Origin: Endocalyx cinctus
Lineage: Eukaryota; Ascomycota; Sordariomycetes; Amphisphaeriales; Apiosporaceae
NCBI GenBank assembly: GCA_001600455.1
Contig: BCKC01000008.1
Location: forward strand, 1,771,345-1,835,344
Direction: 5' to 3'
Length of the DNA stretch: 64,000 nt
The first letter of the stretch is position 1. Every line of letters begins with the position of its first letter. A model generated the notes under the pieces. It was not told the origin of the DNA. It saw only the letters and a list, made by a program, of their open reading frames with translations, and made no database searches. Of the stretch, positions 36,339 through 48,256 are shown piece after piece. Both the position numbers and the translations under genes were made by a program.

Positions 36339-37005
36339 CGTCGACGGGTACTCACTACTACCCATTAGTCGTTATACTATTTATTTCAGGTGAAGTTAGT
36401 ATCAAACGAATAAACCGGATAGTTCTTAGATCAATTAAAAATATACGTCGTTTTATCAATCAGCCTCGCCTGGTTCAGGGGTTTTTCTGTTTAATCCACT
36501 GATGAACCACAGGGATTAGGTAGGGTTAGCGTGGTCGTTCAGGGATTTCGATCATCGCAACTGACCCTGAACTCCTTAGAAAATATCCATCCCTTTGAGA
36601 CGGCTCCTGTGTCAAGATGGTCCTGTATCAGCCTCGTGCTACGCTCAAGAGCTTGAGCTTTCGTTTCACGTTTCTCTTTGCTCTGTCCCGCTTTTGAGTC
36701 TCCCTTTATATCCCTGTTCAGCAGACAAAGATTTCCATATCATCCGTTCTCTTCTTTTTTTTCCCCTCCGTTCCCTTCCCTTTCCATCACCTATTTTCCT
36801 TCTTCGTAATAATATCATTTCTTTTTTCATGATATACCCCGTGATTTTCAATAGCCGTTTTTATTATAGAACCACGGGTTTATGCGACTAAAGAACCCTT
36901 GCGAACTCGAATTCCAATACTCTCTTTTTTTTTTTTTTTTTNTTTCGTCTTAATCTAAAAAGGTTGTAACCGGTGGAGGACTCCTCCGGAAAAAAAGTGG
37001 GCAAG

Positions 37006-38016
37006 ATGTTTTCAAGTTTAACTACCAAACTAGCGATGAAGAAGATGGGGATACCAAGCAACACGTTTGATTTCTCTTCGTCCAACAGCGGCAGCGGCAG
37101 ATCAAAAGATGGATCCGTACCGGGACTAGACGAATTGGACGACCCGGCCAACAATAAGGGTTGGCCCGCCTGGATGACGACGAAAAAGCTCCCTCTCACC
37201 GCCCAAGCTTGGTTGTCTCCCGTACCGCCCCCCGTCCCCGTGGCGGCCGAGTGTCCCAAACCGGGAGATCTCGCGCCCATAGACCGAGATCGGCAGCTCG
37301 AGCTCGGCATCGGAGGGAAGCCCGTCGTCGTGCTGTTCATGCGATGCGTCGGCTGCGCTTGTAAGTTTTCATTTTTTTTTTTCCGATTACTTATTATATA
37401 AATTATCTTGAGTATAACATCTCTAATTATATAATGAATGAACAAAAAAAAAAATATAGTCGCACAAAAATCCTTCTTAGCTCTTCGCGCCCTCGCGACC
37501 AAGAACCAAGGAAGGCTCCGCTGCATCGCCGTATCGCACTCGTCCGCGGCCGCGACGCGCAAGTGGATGGACCTGCTGGGCGGGGCCTGGAGCGTCGAGG
37601 TCGTCATAGACGAGGACCGGGCCATCTACGCGGCCTGGGGCCTGGGGCTGGGCACGGTCTGGTCCATGTTCAACCCGACGACGCAGGTGCAAGGGTGGAA
37701 GGAGAAAGGCTGGCTCGGCATCAAAGTCGCCGACGCCATACAGAAGACGGGCCAGGTTGCCGAGGGCGGCGGCCCGCCCCCCGCCGGTCCCAAGAGGACG
37801 GGTACCGGGCTGAGCAGGACCGGTACTGCCGGTACCGCCGGCCCCGCCGTCGTAGAGGAGGAAAATATCGGCCCTTCTACCGTCATGGGTAACAAGTGGC
37901 AGCAGGCCGGCCTCTTCGCCGTCGATGGTAGGGGTACCGTGATCTGGGGCGCGAAGGCGCTCAGGGCGGACGATCTTATGGACCTCGACGCGGCCGCCGG
38001 CGTCTTGGGCTTCTGA
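37006..38016 (+). CDS. AhpC/TSA-like thioredoxin-fold protein
   Basis: Two exons (37006-37360, 37460-38016) encode 303 residues. The start is the first ATG in frame (MFSSLTTKLAMKKMG). After a flexible, Ser/Gly-rich N-terminal part (NTFDFSSSNSGSG) comes KPGDLAPIDRDRQLELGIGG, then PVVVLFMRCVGCAFAQKSFL, with a C-X-X-C pair at about 114 and 117 split from the rest by the intron. RLRCIAVSHSS, a DEDRAIYAAWGLG segment and a final GTVIWGAKALRADDLMDL are typical of the redoxin/AhpC-TSA antioxidant-like fold found widely in filamentous fungi. A Gly/Thr-rich insert (TGTGLSRTGTAGTAG) interrupts the domain before KWQQAGLFAVDGRG. A peroxidase or thiol-disulfide role is inferred from the family; activity is unproven. 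A short T/A-rich leader with an ambiguous base precedes the gene. Confidence 0.82.
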
Positions 38017-39150
38017 AGAAGAAGAGAGAAAAAAGCCCTTTTTAAGGTCATATGTACATGATGAAATGAATTTCTTTTTCCTTTTTTTTTATTTTCATAA
38101 TTTCTGTATTATATCATGCCGGTAACGGTCACTCGATATCCAGTACACATGATTTCTTGGTAGCGAACGCATTGGGGGGGCAGAACTAAATATATACGAA
38201 TTTGTCATAGACGATCCGATACATGATGCCATGCTAGTCTTGCTACTATATTTATGACGAAAGTGTGGTCCATATACCAAGTAATACTATACTCCTCTCT
38301 AAGATATATTATATACAAGTTGATGAAATGTTATTTAAAGAAAATATTGGTATTTGTGAACCTAGGTATACTATATAAGTACTTAGGTAGCTACCTGAAG
38401 CACTTCTTCCTATAATACATCTTGCAAATTCAGGTGAAAGGATAGTCTTCTGTTTCACTATTAGACCATACCCCTTAGCCCCTCTATTGGCGCTAATTTG
38501 CAGGGCATTTACTCACTATTATATGTACCTAGCTGCCTAAGTAGGTAGCACACTGTCACAGTTTAGGCCATTTCAATACACAATTATTAAACACTTGAGG
38601 ATATCTTTACGATCCATCTACCAATTCAACTGATAAATATAATTTTCATTAGCTCTAACTTCTCTAAGTATTCTTGACACTTCCATTATACAATTTGTTA
38701 CTGTTTTTTTTTTTCCTCCTTTGCCTGTTAGACCAAAAGGTATTTAGAAAGAAGGTAGATAGATCTAGAAGTTGGTGTGAGATTTAGATTTAGGGCAAAG
38801 GGCTTGAGTCCATACTAGCGATGGAATCTCATGGTACTCCGTACAGACGTATAAATCCTCATTATTAATTATAATTAGTCCTCCCTATATACACTGAAAT
38901 AGTGCCAGCCCCTGTAAACCACACACCCACGGCCTCGAAATCAAAAACCCAATGCCTTATCTCCTTTGATATTAATTAAAATTTCTGTACCGTTAAGGTG
39001 TCGTCCTTCCTCCTCGTGTATTTGTCTTGTGCAGCCCACGCCGTGAATCAAAGCCGCGCAGGGAGGAAGGTAGTCGGTGTTTATGTGCATACAATCCATA
39101 TATACACGCATATATACCTATTATAACACACCAAGTGTCACCGTCTGTTT
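38017..39150. other. convergent intergenic region
   Basis: 1.1 kb, A/T-rich, between two 3' ends. It contains an AGGTAGCTACCT palindrome near 38386-38397 and related TACCTAGCTGCCTAAGTAGGTA at about 38526. No gene seen. Confidence 0.6.
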
Positions 39151-41551
39151 TCAGCAGGACCCGTTCCTCCAACTCCTGCCCTCGCTCTGTCGTACTTTAT
39201 CAGCCGAATCTACGCGGAAGAATTTCTCCCGTCCCGCGTGCAGCAGGGTATCACCGCTGTTGGGAGAGGATGGAGACGACGTAGGGGACGGCGATGATGC
39301 GATGCCGTTCGCGTCGCGATTGTCGACGGTTCTCACCGAAGCTTCGCATCTTTGGAAGGAATGGTAGAAGGACTTGTTGATCATAGCGGCCGCCATAACG
39401 TCACGAGGACTATCCAACATCGCCAAAATCCTTATCTGGATGCGTCGTTGCGTTTTCAACACCGTTGGCCCTAGAGGGGACAATGAAGTAGCCCCCAAGA
39501 TGAACGATTTGGCGTTCCCGATCGACGACCGGGGCTTCGTATCCGCCTTATCATGTTTTTCCTTAGACAGCACCCAATCATGTCGCTTACCCAAGATATC
39601 AACCAGCGTCAGGTCCGAGACGCTGCGATATATGTCGTCGATACTATTTCGGAAAACCGGCGCGAAGTCGCAAACGCCGCCGTGCGGAGTCGGCGGGCTC
39701 GATACCCGCCGAAGGCAGTCGAGCAGCTGCTTCAAGCTTTGGTTTAGGAGTGGCGGGTAAATTCGCTGAGCGGCGTCTCGTGGTTGCGTAAAGTACGTTA
39801 GGATCCCGGCCTCGTTCAGCATCATCTGGAACCAGCCCACGCTGAGGCAATCGCAGGCGCGGTCGCCTTTCGGGCATCGTGTTTTACCCTTAGGCGTCAG
39901 GGAATGGTCGTTTTCGGTGTTTTCGGCGGCAGCAGTGGCAGCAGGAGCAGTCTCGGCGCCGGCGGGAGGTGCAAAGTACTCTTGCATAAGGTTATGGCAG
40001 CATTGTGAGACCTGCTCGACCTTGGCGCAGCGGAGAGCCCAGATCGTATCCTGCACCTTTTTTGGCCACCGCGTGTTCCTCAGGTCGGATTCGCCCGCGA
40101 CGTTGAGGATGGCCGCTTTGGCCAGTCTGATGAAGAGGTCGCGCTCCCTAAAAACATACGCGATAAGCAGGAGGCCATCCGGCATTTCATCGTTCGCTTT
40201 GCCTTGCCACTGCTTCATCCACTTGTACTCGACGCTTTCCTCCAACGGACCGGTGCAGCCATAACGCAAGCATTTCTCAGCGACAGCAACGAACTGCTCA
40301 AAAGTGATATCTCTTGGTAACCGCCGGCCGTGGGCTGCATGCATGAAAATTTCGAAGGAATGATGCTCGTTTAGTTCGAGTTGGGGTATTTGGTAGACTC
40401 TTACTATACGATTGTTCAGGAAATTTATTGCTTTGTGCGGCTGGGGTATTTCTTCCAATACGCTGTATACATCTGTGAAATCAGTTGATACTGGATTGAA
40501 TACATAGGTAAAGTAGCCTGTCTTGATCGTCTCCTGAAGCACGGGGGACGAAACATAAAAGCGGTATATAGGCTCTGTTTCTCGTTCCGTATTGAGAAAT
40601 TCCAGTATGATATCCCATTGCTGTGATATCATGTACTCTTTTATCGTCTTTCCAGGGGTAACATCGGATTGGCCTTGGAATATCGAGCGTAAGTTGAATA
40701 TATCTGCCCTCAGATGGTCGAAGTTTTGGAAGCGTAGCCGATATTTTGACCAGAAGGCAAGATCCTCCGACAACATTCTTTCGAGGCTCTTTACGCGCAT
40801 TTGATTGATGCAACCGCGGCGAACTTGCTTATCATCGCATATTTCTTGGAATTTTCCGTCTGATGGATCTGACGCATATTCCTTATACTTCTCGTGGAGC
40901 GCTTTTTTCATCGCAACTTTCAGGTTTTGAAGACATTCCTCCCACTTTTGGACGATGCATATATAATAATCATCACCTTCCATTGACTTTCGATGCGATC
41001 TTTCCGATGAAGCATAAATACTGCGAGAAACCTTAGTGCTAGATGTCTCTAAGCTCCTGCCGTCGGTTGAAGAACCTTGTTGAGTGTCAATGGTCTGCAA
41101 AGTCGCCGATACGGGGTTGACCAGAGAAGGCTCGTTCGTTCTTTCCGGCAGCCCCAGCAGAGACCGGCATAGCATAGTTGCCTCATTTTTGACCTTCTCG
41201 TAATCTTCATAAGCCATGTCGATGTTGCTGCTTGTAGGACGACGAATCTTGGAAACGCATTTACGAAGTCGCTCAGCGTTCGCCAAGACCGAAGCGCCAG
41301 GCAGGGCAGGTTGTCCCGGACTCCTGGCCAGGTCGGCATTGTCTAGACTAGCATTTTCTGTCTGCGGTTATTTTGGTATCACATCAGCCCATGCTTTAAG
41401 AAACATCTTGTCGTAGTGTTGGCGATGGAGCCAGGAATACATAGAGGTTTGAGGCGGTGCAGCTTACCCGAGACCGTTGCTTATTTAGAGATCGAATACT
41501 ACGCCACGACCACTTCTTACCTTCAGGACGTTCAGATACAACTTGATTCAT
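39151..41551 (-). CDS. uncharacterised fungal BTB/POZ-like protein
   Basis: Two exons (41468-41551 and 39151-41361) joined by a GTAAGC...CGCAG intron give 764 residues starting MNQVVSERPEGKKWSWRSIR. Without the first exon the only in-frame ATG is at 41217, so the spliced start is preferred. Residues about 290-455 resemble the divergent fungal BTB/POZ module: YRFYVSSPVLQETIKTGYF, a helix FEIFMHAAHGRRLP, ITFEQFVAVAEKCLRYGCTG and DGLLLIAYVFRERDLFIRLA. The following part keeps the usual C-terminal pattern of these proteins (KGDRACDCLSVGWFQMML, GGVCDFAPVFRNSIDDIYRS). Near residues 663-698 a segment RIQIRILAMLDSPRDVMAAA is F-box-like. Such proteins are plentiful in filamentous fungi and mostly unstudied; adaptor roles in ubiquitin ligases are a family-level guess. 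The extreme C-terminus is Ser/Pro-rich. Confidence 0.75.
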
Positions 41552-42535
41552 TGCCGCGCGGTAGCTCTGACGCTGGATGTGATAATAAAATTAGATCCAA
41601 CATAGATTATTGTTTACTGTAGATAGGTATGTAACGCTTTTTGAACTCAACCCAAATGGTAGTCGGATAAACAATTTTTTGGCAAGGGTGATTAGGTTTC
41701 TGCCTAGAGGATGGGCGGGTGCAAGGCATTTTGTAGCCATCGTTAATTCAACGCGAGGCTGCGCTGCGTGTGGTGAAACCGTATAGGTACCCAATGAGAG
41801 GATTACATATGTCTCACTCAGCATATTTTTAAGATCCTGAGATGGTAGTACAATCTGCACGTAGTGACCTAGGCGTACAGGGGACCTATTGCCGACTTAT
41901 CTTGATATGTGCCTTGCCCACCGCCATCCATAATACTCGATACTGTAACCCCAACTTTTATACGAATATTCGGGTCTGGGGTATCCGGCGTTAAGGCTTC
42001 GAACTTTGTTGAGTAACTTAAGATCGAGTAGTTCTTTGTACCACCTTAGTGTTTTCTTACCGTTGTAAGGGAGTTTTTGATGATATACTTGAAGGCGTCA
42101 TTTGAAGTTTTAAGAAATGGCGCGGGGGCTAAGTATGTACAGAGTCATCTGATATGTATTATGATGAGCGCCTCCTTTCATACCGCTATCTACCTAAAGT
42201 ACGTATTGATTTCCAACTAGATCTGTAGAGAAGGTGTGACAATAGAGATAAGCAGGCAGGCCTTTTTTTTTTTTTTGGGAGTGACAGCCACAATAATCAG
42301 CCCTCGGTATAAAAAGCGATTGCACAAAAGAATATGCAAATTTAGGATAATTTCAAAATTGTATCTTATCTATACACCTTACTAGGTTAGATCGCAATGC
42401 AACTCCTATCCAAGATCCAAAAGCAATTGGTATCTTCATGTACTTTGGAAAACAAGTTCCAAGAAAACAGATAGCTTTCGAATTCAATAAATCATCCCAA
42501 TATGGAATGAAAAAAAAAAAGCAAGGACGAGCGAA
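41552..42535. other. intergenic region, no gene seen
   Basis: Promoter side of the BTB-like gene and 3' side of the SLC35F gene. It has a 14-T run near 42264-42277 and no supported reading frame. Confidence 0.6.
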
Positions 42536-43855
42536 TCACGCGGCATTCTCAGCCGTCGCGCCGCGTCTCCTCGCCAGGTTGAGAGCCTTCAGCTTCGCGG
42601 TGCCGAACCCGGCGACGCCTTCCTCCTGGTTATCGCCCAGCCAGGGCTTCTTGGACTCGCCGAGGATGCTGCCGGAGAGGAAGTAGACGGCGAGACCGAG
42701 AATGATGAGAACGAAGGCGATGGGGTAGAGGAAGTAGATGACGTAGCCGAACACGTAGACGCCGATGATGGTGCCCCAGAAGTTGCCGGTGAGCAGGGAG
42801 ATGTTGAAGAAGGCGGCCGAGGCGATGCGCAGGAGGAAGGGGACGAGCGAATAGAAGATGAAGAGCGCGAGCGTGTATCCGACGATGTACCCGATCACGG
42901 CCCCGTCGAAGGTCGAGTCCCGGAAGCTCTGCCGGTCGAAGATGGCCGCCTGCGTGCCGTTGATGAAGATGCCGAAGAAGCCCAGGAAGGACAAGACCTC
43001 GTACGTGGGACGCTTGCTAACGAGGAACTCCTCGAACGTGTTGGTGAGGCCGTAAATGGTAGCGCCGAGCAGGGCGAACAGATCGCCCTTTAGCAAGTTC
43101 TCTCCCGGTCCACCGTTGGTCCCCTGGATGTGATCGCTTGCCAGCAATATACCGGTTCCACCAACGCAGATCAGAATTCCGATGACCTGGAAAAGCTTGT
43201 ATCTTACACGTAGGAAGATAAACGAGACGATGACGACGATAACGATGGCCCAAAAGTTGATCAACTGAGCGGAGAGAATATTGGTGTAACGGTACGCTAG
43301 GACGGTGAAATAGTTTCCTTCGACATCTAAGAAACTGAGGATAAAGTATTTCCAGCCATCGTAAAGCACGATCTTACCGAATTTCTTCGGCCCGTATTTA
43401 TATATGGTAAATGGAACATAGACGACGGCCAGCAAGACGTAGTTGAAGAAGGTCTGGAAGGCCGGGATGGAAGTGCCATCGTTCGCCAACAGACTTGAAA
43501 AGGTGTTGGTAGCGGTGATAGCAAGCGCAAGAATTTGGCCAAGTATAAGCACGATCCAAAAATCGACCGTGGTCAGATACGAGTACCAACGAACCTTCTT
43601 AGCCTCGATTTGGTGTAGCTCCTGTCCGACTATATCATTCGTCGCCGCGTTCTCGGCATTGCTGTTCGAGCTGCTTCCACCGGTAATTTCTACAGTCCTA
43701 CTAGGCGAGACCTGGTCGCCGGGTTTTCCATACGACTCCATGGTACCGTCCTCGTCTTGTGGTTGTTGAATCTGGTTATATCCCTCGTAGTCACGCCGTT
43801 TTCCTTTGCCTTGGATCCTCCGCGATAAATAATATGCGAAGTCACGATAATTCAT
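42536..43855 (-). CDS. SLC35F-type solute carrier (DMT superfamily membrane protein)
   Basis: A single exon of 439 residues. A hydrophilic Gln/Ser/Asn-rich cytosolic N-terminus of about 95 residues is followed by ten predicted helices. Landmarks are DFWIVLILGQILALAITATN, FQTFFNYVLLAVVYVPFTIY, YFILSFLDVEGNYFTVLAYR, the LINFWAIVIVVIVSFIFLRV helix, GILICVGGTGILLASD, DLFALLGATIYGLTNTFEEF and LLTGNFWGTIIGVYVFGYVI. The DVEGNYFTVLAYRYTN stretch is characteristic of the SLC35F1/F2/F6 (DUF914) group within the drug/metabolite transporter superfamily. The tail after the last helix (GESKKPWLGDN) is cytosolic. Substrates of fungal members are not established; nucleotide-sugar transport is the wider family's role. 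The start at 43855 is followed immediately by acidic and basic residues and no signal peptide. The long coding region is more GC-rich than its flanks. Confidence 0.9.
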   Translation of the reverse strand: MNYRDFAYYLSRRIQGKGKRRDYEGYNQIQQPQDEDGTMESYGKPGDQVSPSRTVEITGGSSSNSNAENAATNDIVGQELHQIEAKKVRWYSYLTTVDFWIVLILGQILALAITATNTFSSLLANDGTSIPAFQTFFNYVLLAVVYVPFTIYKYGPKKFGKIVLYDGWKYFILSFLDVEGNYFTVLAYRYTNILSAQLINFWAIVIVVIVSFIFLRVRYKLFQVIGILICVGGTGILLASDHIQGTNGGPGENLLKGDLFALLGATIYGLTNTFEEFLVSKRPTYEVLSFLGFFGIFINGTQAAIFDRQSFRDSTFDGAVIGYIVGYTLALFIFYSLVPFLLRIASAAFFNISLLTGNFWGTIIGVYVFGYVIYFLYPIAFVLIILGLAVYFLSGSILGESKKPWLGDNQEEGVAGFGTAKLKALNLARRRGATAENAA

Positions 43856-44654
43856 ACAATAACAGTAACTTAATAGAAACTTAAGTTGAATTGATTATCG
43901 TCCCAAGGATACGTACAAATCGTATCAGGTTGATTAGCCTCGTCTAGAAGTCTTTCTTCACCAACCTTCCTTTCCTTGAGCAAGCGCAAAGACTTCAGAA
44001 GTCGCTTGCTATTACAGGATAGGAATAAAGCTACAAGGTTAGGTTTTAAGATATACGAAAGATCATGAGAAATTGAAGAGAAGAGGGAAGGTTAGGATAT
44101 TATAACCTTCAACCATCGACTAATTTGGCGACCTTTTAGACTTTTGAGGCGAATAACGGTTGGAGAGAANAAGAAAAAAAAAAAAAAAAAGTCGCGATCA
44201 AAAAGAGGCAACAAAAGTTTTATGAGCCCCGCCAAGCTCTCGAACTTGGGACCATTGTCGAAGGGGAGATGAGATGAAATTCAATTACCATATAGGTGGG
44301 ATGAGTTTGTGATGGCGAAGAAATTTAATTGGCCAAAATTCACTTTACCTACCATCTACTTGAAGGGTGCTAGCTTACTTAGACCTTAGGCCCGTGTCTA
44401 GGCCGTTGAGGTCAAGGATACAGGGGATATAAGAAGCTAACTTAACTATGTTAGGCTGGTGGAAACCGAGCTCTCGGTCAATTTTATAGGGCATTTTTTA
44501 ATTACTACAGGGATATCATCACGGGAGTTCCCATTGGATATCCTAGCAAGCCTCTTTTTACAGCTGAAAACTTGTACAATTCACATATCGATTACGACGA
44601 CTGGACGGTTTAGAAAACAACGTCACTTTTTAACTATTAAAGAGAATACATCGG

Positions 44655-44673
44655 TATATATATATATATATAT
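44655..44673. repeat. TA dinucleotide microsatellite
   Basis: Nine TA units followed by a T run, non-coding. Confidence 0.9.
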
Positions 44674-47475
44674 TTTTTAACTTTTTATTTTGTTCCTTAT
44701 ATCCCACTTCATCTTCGAGAACGTATTGATTCCTACCCTTAAATATACTCTAACTCGAGTTCAAAATCGATAGGGGATTCAATCACCCAAGACAATAACT
44801 ACGGTTTTTTGACTAGCTAACTTATAGGCTGTTCAGCTGCGTTTCTGTCTATTTTAGTATCTACTATCAACCATCCAGACATCTTGTCGAGGCATATATA
44901 TCCCTACTTACACCCGGTAGGATCTGATCTAGCGCCCATTCTCTTTATTCTGCTCAGTTTTTGTTTCGACAAGTATTGCGAAGAGATATGCTATTATTAA
45001 ACCCTTACGCCTAATTTTCCATCGATAGAAACATAAGTATATGTCCCAAAACCTTATATCTCCGGATGATGACTTAACGAGCATTTGCTTTTCTAACGTT
45101 GAGATGAGAATGCTTATTGGATAAATAACTCCGTCCAAAGAATCAATATATCGTTTTCGACATGATACGGCTAGGAGTAGATGAAAATGAGAAGTGGGAG
45201 AATATTTATCAGCTAGGTATATCACCTAGGTATTCTCAAGATATAACACCCGTAACCGCCTATACTATGCATACTTCCAGAAACGACGCGAAAAGTTTTT
45301 TTTGAGTGATATACATGTCTTATCAATGATACCATGTGGTACTTCCTAAGGGCATGCGGCAGAGGGGTTACCGTGTTTCTAATCCTCTCGTTTGCAGGCT
45401 ATATACGTTGCGAACGAGCTAGAGCCATGCGGCATGGAGCTAAGGCACCATCGTAGTGCGAGGAGTGGACAAATAGGGACCTACTTAACCTTATATTTCC
45501 AGCCTGAGAATATGTGTTCGCTTTATTGACCAGTCGGAAAACCAGACACGTATCAAAGAGAAAATCGCGTCAAGTCGGTCTGTGAAGCCGTTGGACTTCT
45601 TCCACCCGCCCGCCTGAAGCTTTTTTTTTTTTTTTTTTCACTCTCTCCGTCTTTTTCTTATGTAGGGCCGCAATACTTAGGGCTGGAGTATTGCATAGGT
45701 TAATGTAGATATGGGAAGCATGCGTAAGACGCAGAACGGGAGATGCAGATATATATAAGGCGATCTTAACGTATAGAACAAGCTCTCGCTTTTCCCAGCC
45801 TCAATATTACATTTCCTTTATCCGGAGACTGAAGTCGATCAAGTCGACATGCAACCTGATTCCGGTCTACAAATGCGAAACATCAGGAAGGCAACACCCA
45901 AAGCTATGCCTGATAGATCTTTAAGGGGCTGTACCCGTAGGTACAGAATGATAGGTGATGGTTGGTTACCGACGAGATGGGTGCAAGCGGGCCGTGCCAA
46001 CCGGATATAGGTATGGACATATACAGCACACACACTTTACCTACGGTGGGGTTTAGTTAATTAGGTGCCAAGGGGTTAGTGATCTGAGGAAGGGGGGAAA
46101 GTCCTTCATCGATGGGGAGGACGAGTGGAGGAGGAAGTAGATAACTTCCAGATATCGGCGGTTCAACAATAGCCAAGCATCGTGAAATCAGGAAGATCGA
46201 TGGACACGGCATATGAAATCGCATCATGTAACATATGTGTGTGTGTAAGTGTGCATATGTGCATATGGGAGTAGCAGGCTTGTCTATACGTCCCAATTAG
46301 TATATGTTGTCTGCAGTTGAGGGGAGACACTGCATCGATGATAGGGCGAGTTACTTATGCACAAGCTCTGGAATAAAGCTAGGCTGCGCGGTCTTCGCCA
46401 CTCGAGGCAAGTCACAAGGTATTGACAAGAACGGGGGAAAAAAAAACTTGATGAATTCATCTCAGCAATTCGTTTGGTGTCGAGTGCGTTCTTTCCGAGT
46501 GCTGCATAAGACGGTTTTTATTCCTCCGCCAGGTTCCTAGAGGTAGCCTTGGCAATATCCTATCATCAGCCCTCAGTGGTGCACTAGAAAACACGTGAGG
46601 TGACAGAGAGACGTTGAGTGCATTGGCAGATCAGATGTCCCCTACTCAATGAGATTGCCTATCCCGCTGTCTAGGCTGGGGAACTAAATCTGGATGTTTA
46701 GCCTGTCAACGAGTGTCGATATGTGACCAATATCTGAAGCCCATCCTTCGTTTGGCGCGGGGTATGTCATCGCTAAGAAAATAGTATAAAAAAAGAGGAA
46801 AAAAAAAAGGTCGACGACTAACATGGGCCACGTCCGTGGATCCGGGAATGATTCTCTGGGTTGGATGGCTGCGGGGAAGAGAACCCGGTTCTATATGTCA
46901 GAAAAAAAAATTTTATACGCCATATGGATAGTTATGTGCCAAAAAAGTGTAATGGATCTTTTTCAGATCAGGTGAACTATCTGCTGATCTACAAAATAAA
47001 TAAATATTTCCTCCTCCACAGTTCTCCTGCAGACAGTATCAGACAATAGATAGGTAATAATCCTTACTGGTCGAGGCGGGATCTGGCCCTCGATGCGCTG
47101 GGAGGTTAAGACCCAACGATAAATTGCAGCTGCATGCGTATAACTAGGCAGGCGTGGGAGGTGCTGCAGCTATGGATAGGATGGGTCTAATCAAGTCTTG
47201 GGAATGACGTGCACACCCACAGATCTCGTTTTTACGGGTTAAAGGTACCGAAGGTAGCAGCAGTAAGAAAGTGACGGACCGAAAGCGCCAGTTATTATGT
47301 ACTCAAAATCGGCTGTTTAGAAGCTGCGGTGAGTAAATGAGGATGAGTTCAAAAAACATTGTTACTCTCGACGTATAATATTTATTGCATATCAACTTAT
47401 TCCGTTGGCCTTTGTTTCCTCGCGGGCTCCCTCCTTCTGGTGATGAAATTCAAAGTAAGAAGTAAGGTGGGAGAT

Positions 47476-47496
47476 ATATCGAATATCGAATATCGA
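47476..47496. repeat. three tandem copies of ATATCGA
   Basis: A perfect 7-bp unit repeated three times, non-coding. Confidence 0.9.
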
Positions 47497-47886
47497 ATGA
47501 TTGGTTCGATACCTAAGAACTCCACGAGGAATGGCGAGAAATGGCCGAATTTATCGATAGTCTTGCTTGGTGTAAAAAACTTGACCTCCCCCATCAAACC
47601 AAATTCTTAGACTAGATGTGGTTTTTATTGAGTCCCCTTCAAGACTCGACCCTGGTAATGCATGTTATTTCTCACTTTTTATTTCCTTTTCACTGAAAGT
47701 CTCTCTCATGACCGACGATCAAAACCGAATCGATGGAAGGATGATACAATCATGAACGCGTATGGTGAAGGTCTCCAAAAATGAAGACGACGATATTGAC
47801 TTTTATTATTGGTGACAATGGTGGTATCAGAGTTGAACCTTTCCCCCGAATCCTTTGTTCTTGCAGGCGTAAAAAAAAAATACATT

Positions 47887-48114
47887 ATGTCTGGGATGGA
47901 TGGACAGCAATCCGCGCTGCCATGTAACGGTGAAGGGGATTTGGGAGGGTATGTAATCCGCTGGAGCAGACTACCTTTTCGGGAAGCTGAACATGGATAT
48001 GAACGGTAAGGCCGTTCGATGTTTCGCTAAACTGAGAGAACGTTTGGTCAATCAAACCCCGATAATCGAATACCTTAACCGTACAGTATGGACCGTGCGA
48101 GAGTAACGAAGTAA
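47887..48114 (+). CDS. possible tiny spliced ORF (48 residues), unrecognised
   Basis: Exon 47887-48005 (MSGMDGQQSALPCNGEGDLG continuing to FREAEHGYE) ends at a GTAAGG donor. An 81-bp candidate intron ends CTTAACCGTACAG, with a good branch-point-like CTTAAC, and the second exon 48087-48114 finishes in frame with RMDRARVTK and TAA. The open frame also extends upstream to about 47809, so the start is uncertain. The splice signals are the main support; there is no family match and coding bias is weak. It could equally be a spliced non-coding transcript. Confidence 0.28.
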
Positions 48115-48211
48115 CGACCCTTAACAACCATTAAAAAAAAAAGAATACTTAGCGGAACCATGTGCGGAGAGGGTCTCAGATCAGACCATTTCCCGGGCGG
48201 AGATGGGGGGT

Positions 48212-48256
48212 GTTCGCGATGACGATTCGAGGGAAATGAATCGTCGAATCGCGAAC
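48212..48256. other. 45-nt near-perfect hairpin
   Basis: Left arm GTTCGCGATGACGATTC (48212-48228) pairs with GAATCGTCGAATCGCGAAC (48238-48256) over 17 bp with a 2-nt bulge and a 9-nt loop. It lies 98 bp past the possible small ORF. It could be a structured RNA, a large protein-binding palindrome or a transposon-end remnant. Confidence 0.6.

Larger units (their letters stand above)
31155..37005. other. gene-poor stretch upstream of the nucleotidyltransferase gene
   Basis: 5.9 kb without a recognisable exon. The first kilobase (to about 32200) is purine-rich on the plus strand and is probably leader and promoter of the minus-strand gene. Beyond it lie CCTAGGTA/TAGGTACCTA-type elements, a 7-bp triplication at 33961-33981, AATGTGCAAATGG duplications near 32990, several homopolymers, and a hairpin at 36299-36338. 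One ambiguous base (n) occurs at 36942 inside a T run. Confidence 0.55.

Noticed and set aside
44220..44255. CCAAGTTCGAGAGCTTGG hairpin resembling a tRNA T arm (minus strand)
   Set aside because: No matching acceptor 5' half, D arm or anticodon stem upstream; it lies in the SLC35F promoter side.
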